Assembly (NCBI GenBank): GCA_033239525.1
Contig: BSYO01000011.1
Coordinates: forward strand, 6,973,973 to 7,037,972
Length of the DNA stretch: 64,000 nt
Direction: 5' to 3'
Origin: Nepenthes gracilis
Taxonomy: Eukaryota > Streptophyta > Magnoliopsida > Caryophyllales > Nepenthaceae
Shown here: one piece after another, positions 26,011-37,479 of the stretch
Layout: each line of letters opens with the position of its first letter
Position numbering within the stretch: the first letter of the stretch is position 1
Position numbers and translations under genes: made by a program
Notes under the pieces: model-generated
What the model was told of the DNA's origin: nothing
Seen by the model: the letters and a program-made list of their open reading frames with translations, nothing else
Database searches by the model: none

Positions 26011-26947
26011 TGTTGCGTTCCAAATTTCGACCTCCGTACAGCGACGATGTGTGATGACGCCACGCACCTGCCGGAGTGTCCCAATGGACGGAATCCGTGC
26101 AACAAATGTATAAGTGTGGAGAGATGAAGAGAGGGAGAGAAAAACAAACCGGGATTTACGTGGAAAGCCTCCCTTTGAATGAGAAGGGAAAACCACGAGG
26201 CTCAAGGTCTGGAGAATGCTTCACTATGGGTGGAAGAATTGCAAGTACAAGTTGCGAGATTATTCTCTCTTTCTCTCTGAGTCTTCCTTTAGAAATTTCC
26301 CCAGGTCCTTTTTCCAGTGTTTTGGTTGGGTATTTATAGTGGGAGACTTTTTCTTTAAGAAAAGCCCACATGGCTGCTGGTGCATGTTGGGAGACTGTCC
26401 ACCTAATATGTTGATTGGGCCATGATGTGTCAGGCACACTGGCGTGTGCAGGGAGGCCAGCCGCTGACGCCGTTGATTGGGCTTTACCGTGTCAGGCGTG
26501 CTGGCCCTTAATGTCAGTCTTAAAATGACAAAGCATGCCCTGAGCGTCATTATTTACTGCGGAGGCGGTGCGTCGCAGAGGTTGCGTACTCGTTGGTAAC
26601 AGTGAAGTATATGAGCTGGCGCTCTCGACCGTTCCTGAAATGGTCTTCGTCCTTAAGCTGCGTATCTGGCCCTCTCACAAGTCCGCGTACTCATTGAGAG
26701 AGATAGTTCTCGGATGTCAACTGCACTCTTGACCAGTGAAGGATCTCTGGTTCCTCGTGGAAAGTCCTCGGGCTGTTACGGCAAGCATCGACCTCTCTGG
26801 TCTATCTAGGCCCATAGGAGTGTCTGATGTCCTCGGAATTTTTGTGCTAAAATAAGGTCTCGATCAGCTTAGCCTTCTAGGCCTCTTGGGCATTGTGTCT
26901 ATCCTTTTGAGCCGTGCTTTATGGGCCTGAGGTATTGGAACCCAAGA
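26011..26947 (-). repeat. 3' LTR of the pol-less TAT element
   Basis: Colinear with 31981-32918. On the minus strand it starts near TTGGGTTCC and ends GGAACGCAACA. It contains a minus-strand TATA-like TATAAATACC near 26330-26340, and an inverted pair GTCAAC/TTGACC at about 26718-26740. Near its 3' end is a stem-loop next to TTTCCACGTAAA (26155-26197). Confidence 0.88.
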
Positions 26948-27505
26948 CTAGCTCCCATACCAAAGGGTTCGAGATCCTCGACCGTTTGGCATGGCACCAC
27001 TGCTCCTCTCGGGAGGCTGCCTTTTCCTGCGACGGTTTGTCCGTGTGCATGCTACGGCCTGGGAAGAACGTCTGAGGAATTAAAAACATGGTTGTCCACT
27101 TTTGGGTTTCGGCTTTTCCTGGCGCTAGTCCGAGACTACGTGTGTCCTCAGAAGAAACACAACGCAAGGTCTGGTGAAGAAGTGTCCCAGAACTTCTTTT
27201 GAATCCGAGACTTTTCCAGTGCCACCATTTTGGGCTTCTGTAGAGTATTTAATGCTCGATTGACAGGCTGATACTTGCCTCAGGAAGCCAAAGCCCTTGA
27301 TTTTCCTACAGCGAACGGCCAAGTGACACGTGGCGAGGGGTAATGATGGTACGCCTTTTTGAATTTCAAAGTGATAAATTACCCTCCTCATTTCAGAAGC
27401 CCCATTTCTGCCATTTGCTTTCGTTTTCCTTACTGAGCGTTTTTTCTCCAAGTTTTCAAACTTTCGTTCTTCGACTTCCCATCGCCTTTTCTTCTTCTGC
27501 TCTTC

Positions 27506-29363
27506 ATGGCTCCAGGAGTAAAGGAGATTACCTCCTCGCTGACGCTCGGGAGGCTTGAAGATATCCGCAGGCGATATGGTATCCCAGACTCCATGGCCAT
27601 GGTGGTATCAGAGCCTAGTGATAGGGCGTGCAGTCCGCCGGATGGTTTCATTGCTGTGTATGAGATCCATCTCAAAGGTGGGCTTCATTTTCCTGTTCTA
27701 GAGGAGTTTTACCTTATTATGATGGCGCTAGGCGTTCCTCTTGCCAGGTTGCAGCCCAATGCGATCAGGTATCTCGTTTCCTTGTGCGTATTCGCCGCTA
27801 TAATGACAAACTTTTGGAGGCTCCCATTGTCAAGGTTATGTTTCATTTTACACATAACTTTGACTGGATAACAATGACCCCTCGCCCGGATTTCTCCTTA
27901 ATGTGTGGGGGAACCCTCATTCCACCGAGAGGTGGAAAGACAAGTTCTTTTTCCTGGGCGTCCGAGAGAATTGGTCCATTCCTCTTCTTTGGAAAAATGT
28001 GGCCAGTCAGTACTGCTCGGATCCCACAATGGACGAGGGGGAGGCCGTGAGGGAGTTCTCGGACCTGGTGATGGCCAACCTTGGGGGCTTTCACGAAAAT
28101 AAGCGTAATATTTGTTTGTCGTTCAAGAACTTAGCAAAGGCCAAGTGGGGGCCGCAGTCCGAGGCCTCTGCCGTGAAACCTTCTGAGAAGACGAAGAAGA
28201 AAAGACTGAGGAAAGAAAAGCCTCTGAGGATTGGGGGGCCAACAGAGCGCTCGAAAAAGAGTCGTCCGGTCGAGAGCTCTAAACGTCCAACAACCATCAT
28301 TGAGTACCCCTCATCCGATGACGAGGATGACAACGATGATGATGATGCTGTGATTGCCCCCCTTTTTAAGAGGTCGAGGACTAGTCCTTTACAACGATCC
28401 TTGGGGGCTGAAGGTCCCACTCCTGCCTCCTCTGCTGCTCCTCTCAGCGGGCCTTGCGGGACGATCGTGCATATTGTGGAACTCTCGGACGCCCAGTCTC
28501 CCGATGATGAGTCAACTCCCAATGTTCCCGCTGATTTTGCTGGCGAAGTCTCGGACAGGATTGGCAATCCTTCCGAGGACGTAGGTGGCGGGAACTCCAT
28601 AATAGAGGTTGAGGGGGGAGCGACAGCTGAGCCAGTCCTGGAGGTTGCAGAGACTGAGGAGTTCAGCATTGTTGGGCCGGCTACCTGCAAGCTTCTTGAG
28701 CATCCTGATACAGTCCAAGCTGAATGTCCATCAGGGCGTCCCACTGAGGTCCGGGAGGAGTCCCATGACAAGGATGTCAAGGAGGTCCGAGACCCTGGCG
28801 AGGTTGGGGCAGGGGCCGCAGCACCTTCTACTGCTATGGAGCCTTCGCCTCTCACTTTTGATGGCGGCGTTGTTTCGTCCGAGACCAAGGTTGAGGTTTC
28901 CGTGGTGCCCGTCGCGGAGCCCCCGGCGTCTGAGGTCACCGGAGAGGGTGCCATAAGCAGCGACCTTATCATTTCTGAGGTATCTTACCTTTTCCTTTGA
29001 GTCCATTGGTCTCCTGTTTTATTTCAGACTTTAACGTTTCTGTTCTTCATCACAGCTTCGGGGCTTGGCGGAAACCTTGACCGGTTAATTTGAGGTGTCC
29101 CCCGGGGCTTCTCGCAGATGGAGGCCCTGAGGGTCGCTGGAGAAGCTGCCCAACGTGCAGAAGCAAAGTTAGCTGAGGAGGAAAGGAAGGTTGCCTCCTT
29201 GGAGGATACCGTCAAGCTTCAGCGGATTCAGCAAGGGCTTCTCCGGGATAGGGTCATTCGTCTGGAGGAGAGGCTAAGGACGTTAGCGCAGACCGCGGAC
29301 ATTACACCATTACTGGACAGCAAATACTGGGAGGGCATTCACATGTGCCGCCGAATGTTGTGA
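27506..29363 (+). pseudogene. Antisense ORF of the TAT element, spliced type, broken
   Basis: This ORF reads opposite to the element's gag. It starts at ATG 27506 (MAPGVKEITSSLTL...) and contains the segment PPDGFIAVYEIHLKGGLHFP followed by LPNAIRYLV-type wording. This corresponds to the plant 'putative gypsy-type transposon' domain (Pfam PF04195, as I recall it). A frameshift near 27860 leads into ERWKDKFFFLGVRENWSIP. A long Lys/Ser/Asp/Glu-rich middle runs to 28979. A likely intron (GTATCTTACC...CATCACAG, 28980-29055) precedes a coiled-coil end (LAEEERKVASLEDTVKLQRI). An AATAAA lies at 29643-29648. A homologous ORF with an intron at the same place is on the minus strand of the 47-58 kb element. 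Antisense ORFs are a known feature of TAT elements; their function is unknown. Confidence 0.75.
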
Positions 29364-29642
29364 ATGATACGTCCGCGGTTTCCCACAGCCGTTCTTGATC
29401 CTAGGAATGACAGTGCTTTATGCGCAGAAGACTTGTTCGGCATTACTGGAAGGCCTTTTCTCGGGTCCTCTCGGTCGAGGCCTCAAGGCGATCCTCCTTC
29501 ACCCTAGCGGCCAGGTTCGACGGACCAAGCGAGGCCCTCTGAAGCTCCGGAAGTTCAGTGGCAAGGGAGCCAGGAGGGGTCTTTGTAGAGGAAATGCAAC
29601 ATTTTTTTTTTATATACAACACTGTACATGAGCCTTATTTAT

Positions 29643-29648
29643 GAATAA
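29643..29648 (+). terminator. Poly(A) signal after the antisense ORF
   Basis: AATAAA lies about 280 bp downstream of the ORF's stop at 29363, after a T-rich run, and about 230 bp before the minisatellite. It is a plausible polyadenylation signal for the antisense transcript. Confidence 0.5.
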
Positions 29649-29875
29649 AACTTATGTTTTCTGAGTTGAGGCTTTGGACTTTTCGCCTGGATTGTACAAG
29701 TGTTTGCCCCTTTCGTAACATGTTGCTAAGTGAGTTGTCCTTAGCCTAATGAGTGAACCTTTGAAGATTCTCTTGCCTTGGGTTGTTTTAGGCCTGCCTT
29801 TCTTAAGTCTCCTCTTTTCGTTCAACCTCTCGGGTCGCCTGTTACTACATCGAGTTTTGGGTTTCACCCTTTTGG
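29649..29875. other. Spacer between antisense ORF and minisatellite
   Basis: About 230 bp of non-coding sequence inside the TAT element. No repeat unit or coding pattern was found. Confidence 0.5.
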
Positions 29876-29877
29876 CT

Positions 29878-30605
29878 GCTCGGACAGAACCGAGTCTTTG
29901 GATATGATCCCTGGGACCGCTCGAACGGACCCGAGTTTTTGAATACAACCTCTAGGGCCGCTCGGACGAATCCGAGTTTTTAGTATACGACCTCTGAGGC
30001 CGCTCGGACGCAACCGAGTTTTTGAATACGACCTCTGGGGCCGCTCGGACGAAACCGAATTTTTAGAATACGACCTCTGCGGCCGCTCGGACGAAACCGA
30101 GTTTTTACAATACGACCTCTAGAGCCGCTCGGACGAATCCGAGTTTTTAGAATACGACCTTTAGGGCCACTCAGACGGAGCCGAGTTTTTGAATACGACC
30201 TCTAGGGCCGCTTGGACGAAGCTGAGTTTTTTAATAGAACCTCTGGGTCCGCTTGGAAGGAGCCGAGTTTTTAAATACGACCTCTGGGGCCGCTCAGATG
30301 GAGCCGAGTTTTTGAATACGACCTCTGGGGCCGTTCGGACGGAGCCAAGTTTTTAGAATATGACCTCTGGGGCCTCTCGAACGGATTCGAGTTTTTAGAA
30401 TACGACCTCTGGGGCCACTCGGAAGGAGCCGAGTTTTTGAATACAACCTCTGGGGCCGCTCAAACAGAGCCGAGTTTTTAGAATATTACCTCTGGGGTCG
30501 CTTGGACGAAACCGAGTTTTTGAATACGACCTCTGGGGCCGCTCAGACGAAACCGAGTTTTTAGAATACGACCTTTGGGGCCGCTCGGACGGATCCGAGT
30601 TTTTA
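29878..30605. repeat. Minisatellite, about 42-bp unit, 18 copies, each with an inverted repeat
   Basis: Each unit has the form CGCTCGGACG-A-CCGAG, TTTTT(A)GAATACGACC, TCTGGGGC, repeating about every 41-43 bp. A dyad CTCGG...CCGAG sits in most units. In several units it extends to six pairs, CTCGGA/TCCGAG, around a four-base centre (units near 29961, 30128 and 30583). The unit near 30377 reads CTCGAA...TTCGAG, a change on both arms that keeps pairing. It lies between the gag strand and the opposing antisense ORF, replacing pol. Such arrays in the region after pol are known from TAT elements. Confidence 0.9.
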
Positions 30606-30941
30606 GATCTCGGGAAGGCTTGCTTTCACTTGACCTTGGAGCACCCTTAGCCTTAATGAGGCGACATGAGAATGCACAATAATGGACACATTGAAGGGCC
30701 TTTTTATTCCTGTAAACGTGTTACATCGGGTGGCCTCTAAAGCTAGCTTAATCCTTCACGTCAAACTAGTGCCCTGGGTCCTGGATGATGCGGGTTCGAG
30801 TCCTCGTGTCTCCCTCACCTGACTACGTTCTTTTCTGACCGCTACCCATTGGGGGCATGGCTTTTTGGCAGCCCTGGTCCGCGCTGGCTTTCGTGAAGCC
30901 TTCATGTGTAGCCCCCAGGGCTGGTCATGCGTGCTTTGTGC

Positions 30942-31905
30942 TTATGATGACCCAGCCCTCGAACGACTCGACCAACCACGTCTTGCTGTTCCGAAAACCT
31001 GCCCGGGTCTTTGCAAGAAACGGTCGAGATGGCCTTCCTTTGCTAGTCTTTCGATCTCTGCCCACAGTGTCCTGCAATCTTCGGTGTTATGGCCACGGCG
31101 GCGGTGGTAATGACAATATTTCCTTTGATCACCTCCATCTGGGTTTTTCAACGCCTTGGGCCACCTCAAGAATTCTCCGTCTCGAATCTGCCTCAGGATG
31201 TTAGTGAGTGACTCATTCAAGGGAGTCGGGTCCGTGGCTTGTTTCCCTCCAGGACAACCCGTTCAAGTTTGTATCGCCAGGATGGTCCTCGGGACTTCAG
31301 CTCGTCGCCAGCCTTTCTTTTTCCATCTCTTGCCTCAGGTCAGGATCTTCTCTACCTTCCGGCTTCACTGCTTCGCTGGTCTTGGCTCCAAAGACCGTCT
31401 TCCAGATCCTTTGGAGCTCTCTCCTCGTCGAGGATTGGGTCATGGCCTTCTTTCTGTTGAGGTAATCTCTCAGTTCGCAAGAAGTCTGCGCAACTTCCCG
31501 CTCATCCCTATTGCAGCAAGAGTGACGAGGATTTAGCCTTTCTGGGCCGCATCCTCGGATCTGAGGGTCCAAGCGACCTCTAGGTCGCAGTGGGACTTCG
31601 TTGCTCAAGGCAACCTATGTCCTCGGGGTATCATACTGGCAAGCTTGCTCCTTGTGATGCTTCTTTGTTCTCCCCTTCTTCTGGGGTGCTACCGCCCGAG
31701 AAGTTTCGGGAGGCCCTCCCTTCGACTGCTCGTCCAGTTTTGTGCAGAGAGTTTGGACTGCTCTTGAGAGACCGTCCACTTTCTCTGCCAGTGCCCTTAC
31801 ATAATGACTCAGAGTGTTATTCACCGTGCTACTGGCTGGGAGGCACCTGCTGAAGGGTGCCATATCTCGGGCTGACGCGCTGGCTTGGGCCCGTTTGCTT
31901 ATCAT
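30942..31905 (-). pseudogene. TAT gag, three pieces in different frames
   Basis: Reading on the minus strand from about 31905, the pieces are 31905-31615 (N-terminal, with VDGLSRAVQTLCTKLDEQ), 31608-31297 (RELQRIWKTVFG) and 31220-30942. The last piece includes the Gag C-terminal motif RKYCHYHRRRGHNTEDC, a zinc-knuckle-like CX2H...HX4C pattern common in TAT Gag, followed by IERLAKEGHLDRFL. The capsid core between pieces appears shortened. Gag packages the element RNA into particles. The frames do not join without changes, so it is scored as broken. Confidence 0.8.
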
Positions 31906-31961
31906 TTCAGTGTGCTACATGTTTTGTGGTGGCAAGAAGCAACAGACTTTTTGTCACAGCG

Positions 31962-31979
31962 TTCTCACAGACGGCGCCA
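31962..31979 (-). other. Primer-binding site of the TAT element
   Basis: On the minus strand TGGCGCCGTCTGTGAGAA follows the 5' LTR after one base. Its first nine bases fit the 3' end of plant tRNA-Asp. The same site with one change follows the LTR at 48360. Confidence 0.8.
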
Positions 31980-31980
31980 A

Positions 31981-32918
31981 TGTTGCATTCCAGATTCCGG
32001 CCTCCGTACAGCGATGATGTGTGATGACGCCATGTACCTGCTGGAGTGTCCCAGCGGACGGAATCCGTGCAGCAAATGTATGAGTGTGGAGAGATGAAAA
32101 GAGAGAGAGAAAAACACACTGGAATTTACGTGGAAAGCCTCCCCTTGAATGACAAGGGAAAACCACAAGGCTCAAGGCCTGGAGAATGCTTCACTATAGG
32201 TGGAAGAATTACAAGTACAAGTTGCAAGATTATTCTCTCTTTCTCTCTGAGTCTTCCTTTAGAAATTTCCCCCCGGTCCTTTTTTTAGTGTTTTGGTTGG
32301 GTATTTATAGTGGGAGACTTTTCCCTTAGGAAAAGCCCACGTGGCTGCTGGTGCATATTGGGAGGCTATCCACCTACCCTGCTAATTGGGCTATGCTGTG
32401 TCAGGCATGCTGGCGTGTACAGGGAGGCTAGCCGCCGACGCCGCTGATTGGGCCTTACTGTGTCAGGCGTGCTAGCCCTTGATATCAGTCTTGAAATGAC
32501 AAGGCATGCCCTGAGCGTCATTATTTACTGCGGAGGCGGCGCGTCGTAGAGGTTGCGTGCTCCTTAGTAACAGTGAAGTATCTGAGCTGGCGGTCTCGGC
32601 TGTTCCTGAAATGGTCCTCGTCCTTAAGCTGCGTATCTGGCCCTCTCACAAGTCCACGAACTCATTGAGAGAGATAGTTCACGGACGTCAACTGCACTCT
32701 TGATCAATGAAAGATCTCTGGTTCCTCGTGAAAAGTCCTCGGGCTGTTACGGCAAGCATCAACCTCTCGGGTCTACCCAAGCCTATAGGAGTGTCTAATG
32801 TCCTCGAGCTTTTTGTGCTAAAATAAGGTCTCGGTCAGCTTAGCCCTCTAGGCCTTTTGAGCCTTGCGTCTATCATTTTGGGCCGTGCTTTATGGGCTCG
32901 GAATATTCGAACCCAACA
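31981..32918 (-). repeat. 5' LTR of the pol-less TAT element
   Basis: A 938-bp copy of the LTR at 26011-26947. On the minus strand it starts TGTTGGGTTC and ends GGAATGCAACA. It contains the same stem-loop near its 3' end (32125-32166), here with a six-pair inner stem CCCTTG/CAAGGG. Confidence 0.88.
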
Positions 32919-32923
32919 AGTTG

Positions 32924-33235
32924 CAAAGACAAATTAATGCAATATTAGGTGATTATAGTAAATTCGTACTATCCTTATTTATGCTCAAATATAATCATGC
33001 ATGTACCCTAGTCAAATTAAGTTCATAAGGTATTATAAGAAACCTGCTTCCAATTTCAAAAGAAAGTTTGAGCTAAAGGATCAGGCATGCGTTCGCCCCC
33101 ATCAATACTACAAGACAATGGTTATTAAAATCAGAGGGTATAAAATATAACTTTTCGAGGACAGGATGCTCAAAACTATCTCGAGAGGACACAATCACTA
33201 CATTTAGGAAAAAGAGGTATCGTCAGACTGCATAA
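32924..33235. other. MULE internal sequence, no clear coding match
   Basis: Sequence between the TAT insertion and the first recognisable transposase codons. The 5' part of the transposase is probably here, but it is too decayed to read. Confidence 0.4.
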
Positions 33236-34062
33236 TTATTTTGAAAGAATGTAAGAAAATGATAATCAATTCTTTTATTTGATGGATTTGGATGATGAAT
33301 GCTACTTGCGTACTGTTTTTTTGGATTGATGCAAGTATGGGCAATGTATGAAGCATTTGGGGATATTGTAGCCTTTAAAAGGATCTATTTAACCAACTAG
33401 TATAGAATATTCTTTGCGTCATTTGCTAAGGTAAATCATCATGATCATTTCATTCTATTTGGTTGTAGAGCAATATCGTTACAGGATCCAGATGCTTTTG
33501 TTTCGTTGTTTAAGACTTTGATTGCTTGTATCTCTGAGCAAGCTCCCAGTACAATAATTACGGACAAAGATCATGCCATGCGTGGGGCAATTGTAGGGGC
33601 ATTTCCTGAAACAAAGCATAGAGCTTTATCTTTGGCATACTTTTAAGAAATAATTAGAAAAAGTTAAAGCTCATTTACAACATAATTCCATAAAAATGTC
33701 ATCCATAGATATGTGTTTATCTCCCAAAACAATTGAAAATCGATGACCATCGTATATTGATCAGCACGGTCTTAAGGACAATGCTTGGTTGGATTGGTTA
33801 TACAGTAAGCATTATTGCTGGATTTCAGCATTTTGAATGATACTTTATAAACAGGAATGTCAACAACACGATGCAGTAACAGTGTAAACTTTTTGCAATG
33901 GTTATGTGAATTCTAAAACCTCATTAAAGTAGTTTGTGGAACAATATGATAATACTTTGTGAAGTAAAATGGAGGAGTGTGGAATGGATTTCAACTCCTC
34001 CAACTCGATGATCCCTTTCGTAGGCCACTTCGGGGATGAAGAAATAATTTTAGATGGTGTAC
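33236..34062 (+). pseudogene. FAR1/MURA-like transposase, N-terminal and core part
   Basis: Across frames the sequence reads YFERM..., LMDLDDECYLRTVFWIDASM, then VNHHDHFILFGCRAISLQDP, STIITDKDHAMRGAIVGAFP and YVNSKTSLK.FVEQYDNTL. These are the successive landmarks of FHY3/FAR1 proteins and the MURA transposases they derive from. The second catalytic Asp is kept in TDKD. The place of the first (FDTTYLTN in the family) reads FKRIYLTN, so that Asp is lost. Several stops and frame shifts occur. The sequence is interrupted at 34062 by the Copia element and resumes at 39211. Confidence 0.82.
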
Positions 34063-34367
34063 TGTAAATTTCAGGCGCAATGGAGGAGGAAGACGACGAC
34101 AGAGGCTCGAGGCCAAGAGAGAGAACAGAGGCGAACACGGTGTGAAAGCAAACGGACGCCAAACATTTTATTCAATGAAATTTGTATATTGTACACGGAG
34201 GACGAGGGCTGAAGCACCTTTAATATACACAAATGACAACGGTAAAAAATAAAATGGGAAAGAAAAAATGGGGAAGGAATAAACAAATAAAAGGAAAGGA
34301 AAAATATGCAGGAAAGAAAATATACATTGTAATATATACTACAGCTGTACAGCTGTATTTTCTAATA
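34063..34367 (-). repeat. 3' LTR of the Copia element
   Basis: 305 bp. On the minus strand it starts TATTAGAAAATACAGC and ends GAAATTTACA. Three substitutions separate it from the other copy. Both copies start TA rather than TG, so this was inherited from the source element. Confidence 0.93.
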
Positions 34368-35785
34368 CCCCCCGTAAGGTGGAGCATATATATTGATTAT
34401 GCCCATCTTGGATAAGTGAATTTTCAACCGATGGGACGGTAGGATTTTGGTGAACATGTCTGCAAGCTGATTATGAGTGGTCACATAGTGAGTGCGAACA
34501 CTCCCGTTTTGAATTTTATCACGAACTAAATGACAATCCAGCTCAATGTGCTTGGTCCATTCATAAAAGACAGGATTGACGGATATGTGTAGAGCAGCTT
34601 GATTATCACAGTAGAGATCAGCGGCGTGAGGGTGTAGAATCCGCAAATCACGTAAGATATAACGGAGCCAAGATAATTCGCAGCAGCAAGTGGTAGCCAT
34701 GGATCGGTATTCTACTTCTGCGGAGGAGCGAGAGACAACGGATTGTTTCTTGCATTTTCAGGAGATGAGGGAGTTCCCAATGAAGGTGCAGTAGCCAGTG
34801 ATGGATCTTCGAGTGTCAGGACAAGAAGCCCAATCTGCATCACAAAAAGCACGAAGTTGAATGTTAGAAGTGGAAGAGAATAATATACCTTGCCCCGGAT
34901 TTTGTTTGAGGTATCGCAGTACTTGATAGGCCGCATTCATGTGATGAGACGTCGGGCGAGTCATGAACTGACTCAAAATATGGACAGCATAGCATATATC
35001 GGGTCTTGTGACCGTTAAATAGAGGAGCCTGCCAATCAGTCTTCGGTAGATGCGAGGATCTTGCAAGATAGTCTCAGTTTCTTTACTAAGTTTTACATTT
35101 TGGTCCATTGGAAGTTTAAGAGGTTTAGAACCAAGGGAACCTGAGTCAGCTAATATGTTAAGGGCATATTTTCTTTGGCATATATGGATGCCAACTGATG
35201 ATCGTGCAACTTCAATCTCAAGGAAATATCGTAAGACACCAAGGTCTTTAATTTTAAAGGCACGATTAAGATATGATTTAATGGAATGAATAGAGTCTAA
35301 AGAGCTACTGGCCACAATAATATCGTCCACATATACAAGTAGCACTGTGAAGGAGTGATCATCTTGTTTGGTGAACAGGCTATAATCAGCCTTGGATTGT
35401 GTAAACCCAAAAGCAATTAGGGATGTAGACAACTTGGAGTACCACTGTCTAGAAGCCTGTTTAAGGCCATATATGCTTTTTAACAGTCTATAAACTTGAT
35501 TCGGTTTTCCTTTAGTGTATCCGGGGATTTTTGAATGTAGATCTCTTCATTCAAACCCCTGTGTAGGAAGGCATTGTTAACATCAAAATGGTACAAGTGC
35601 CACCCTTTGATAGCCGCTATTGCCAAGAGACATTGAACTGTAGTTAGTTTGGCAACAGGGGAAAAGGTTTCATGGTAATCTATTCCTTCTTGTTGTGTAT
35701 AACCCTTCGCAACTAATCTACATTTGTGTCGCTCAATGCTTCCATCGCTGTTGAACTTTAATTTAAAGACATATCGACAGACCAA
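34362..35785 (-). pseudogene. Copia reverse transcriptase and RNase H, frame-broken
   Basis: The RT starts with [20 protein letters not shown] and includes [20 protein letters not shown] and [17 protein letters not shown] (35785-35480). A frame break near 35480-35432 separates it from the palm part (35432-34758), which has YVDDIIVASS with both catalytic aspartates and the RNase H start CDADWASCPDTRRSITGYC. Another break near 34758-34700 precedes the end ([12 protein letters not shown] ... [13 protein letters not shown]), stopping at 34362. Motifs are otherwise well preserved. Confidence 0.9.
34368..34379 (-). other. Polypurine tract of the Copia element
   Basis: CCTTACGGGGGG on the minus strand abuts the 3' LTR. 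It overlaps the last codons of the RNase H frame (APPYGGY). Confidence 0.75.
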
Positions 35786-35845
35786 TTATTTTCTTCTTCT
35801 AAGGTAAGTCGGTGATGATCCATGTCTTATTTTGTTCCAATGCGT

Positions 35846-37335
35846 TCAATTCATTAGCAATAGCTTCACGCCATTTTCATCCCGAATGGCTTGGGCGTAA
35901 GTTTGTGGTTCATTGTGAGTCGTTATGGTAGCCGAAAAATGTCCGAAGGTGGGAGATAATTTTTGATATGAGATATGGTTTTCAATGGAATAGGGTTTAC
36001 CTGGAGGTGTTTGGACATTTGATTTAATAGGTGAAATTTGAGATACTTGGTGATAATGAAATTCTTTTAAGTATTCGGGTGCTTTACGCACTCTAGTGGT
36101 TCTTCGAATAGGCATTTGACTAATCGTGGTAGATCGGGTATCATTCAATGTACTCGGGTTGGAATGGTCAATGATTAGTTGTTCTCGGTCCCGATTGTGG
36201 GCGAACAAAGGGAAAGTTCTTCGATGTCTTCGGTCACAAGTTCACAACCTGGCCGGTTTGAAAGGGGATCATGTAAGTTAGGTTGCATTGATTGTGTTTG
36301 CCATAATTGTTCGTTATTGGTGATAGGTGGTCCTGATGGGAATGCATCGGGAGGAATATTGGTATTTTGGTCAATCCCGTCGGTGTGGAAGGGGAAAACA
36401 TTTTCATGAAAAATCACATCTCTTGAATAAAATGTAGTGTGGCTGTCTAAGTCAATTAATTTGTAGCCTTTGACACCAAACGGATAACCTAGGAAGACAC
36501 ATTTTCTACTTCTAGGATCAAACTTGGTACGACAATGGGAGATGGTGGAAGCAAAACACAAGCAACCAAATATACGAAGGTTATTATAGTTGGGTTTGAC
36601 TCCAAACATAATCTCATATGGAGTCTTATTTTCTAGCAATGGAGTGGGAATCATGTTGATGATGTGTGCAGCGGTAAGAATACAATCACTCCAGAATTTT
36701 AAAGGAAGTCCAGATTGAAATTGAAGAGCTCTAGCAACATTCAATAAATGTTGGTGTTTACGTTCAACGACACCATTTTGCTGTGGTGTTTCCACACAAC
36801 TGCGTTGGTGGATAACACATCTTTTGCTGTAAAAGTCTCCCAATCTGAATTCAGTTCCATTGTCGCTACGAATTATTTTGATTTTGACGTTAAATTGTGC
36901 GGCAACCAGATTATAGAAGGCTTCCAGGCACAATTTGGTATCCAATTTTTGTTTCAGCAGGTAAATCCAGGTACTTCTGGAAGCATCATCAACAATAGTC
37001 AAGAAGTATCTATATCCGTCATAAGATACCTCAGAACATGGACCCCATAAGTCACAATGCACCACGTCGAATAAGGTGTGTGACTTATGGGTACTGGGAG
37101 AAAAGGGGAGGCGACGCTGCTTGGCCATGTGACAAATAGAACATGGATTTTCATTAATTGAATGCACTGCTCCTTTTACAAAGGAGTCATTTGTTAGTTT
37201 CATCCTAGAATATGAAATGTGACCTAATCGAGAATGCCATAAATGAGAAGGCGATGAAACAAAATTAACCGAAGGCTCCTTGCAGAATTTTGAGAGAAGG
37301 TTTTGTAAAGAATTTGGATCAACGTTCTTATTCAT
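35846..37335 (-). pseudogene. Copia integrase and linker region
   Basis: A 386-codon open stretch (37335-36175) holds the pre-integrase zinc-binding segment (HLWHSRLGHISYSRM ... CSICHMAKQRRLPF) and the integrase core. Catalytic residues appear in place: Asp in HCDLWGP, Asp in RSDNGTEF and Glu in NGVVERKH. The linker to RT continues in a second frame (36208-35846). Integrase is the most intact domain of this element. Confidence 0.9.
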
Positions 37336-37479
37336 CGATAATATAAATTACTTTTCTCTTCACCCATCCCAATCGTTGTCCAAGTAGCAAGGTCCTGAAT
37401 CAAGCAGATGTTAGAAAAGAAAAATATACCGCAATTAAGTGTATCAGTTAGCCGTCTTACGGAAACTAAATTAAAAGTG

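Larger units (their letters stand above)
26011..32918 (-). mobile_element. Non-autonomous TAT-lineage Ty3 element lacking pol
   Basis: A 6.9-kb element in minus orientation. The LTRs are 31981-32918 (5') and 26011-26947 (3'), with target duplications G/AGTTG. Next to the 5' LTR is the primer site TGGCGCCGTCTGTGAGAA, shared with the 47-58 kb TAT element. Gag remains (30942-31905, minus), then a minisatellite (29878-30605) stands where pol would be, then an ORF on the opposite strand (27506-29363, plus). No RT, RNase H or integrase wording is present. The element must have depended on a relative for reverse transcription. LTR copies differ at about one base in nine over the first 150 bp, mostly transitions, so it is not young. 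Confidence 0.85.

Noticed and set aside
28091..28972. A 293-codon minus-strand open frame
   Set aside because: It is the shadow of the low-complexity middle of the antisense ORF on the plus strand, which has homology, an intron and a poly(A) signal.
29878..30605. A CRISPR array
   Set aside because: Regular spacing, but the whole unit repeats with no unique spacers, and it is inside a plant retrotransposon; it is a minisatellite.
30785..30830. A tRNA-like T-loop (GGTTCGAGTCC)
   Set aside because: The flanking bases do not form a proper T stem and no acceptor, D or anticodon arms could be folded around it; it lies in element sequence.
30865..31536. Several plus-strand open frames of 80-126 codons
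   Set aside because: They lie opposite gag, whose minus-strand frames carry the conserved Gag wording; the plus frames show no domain.
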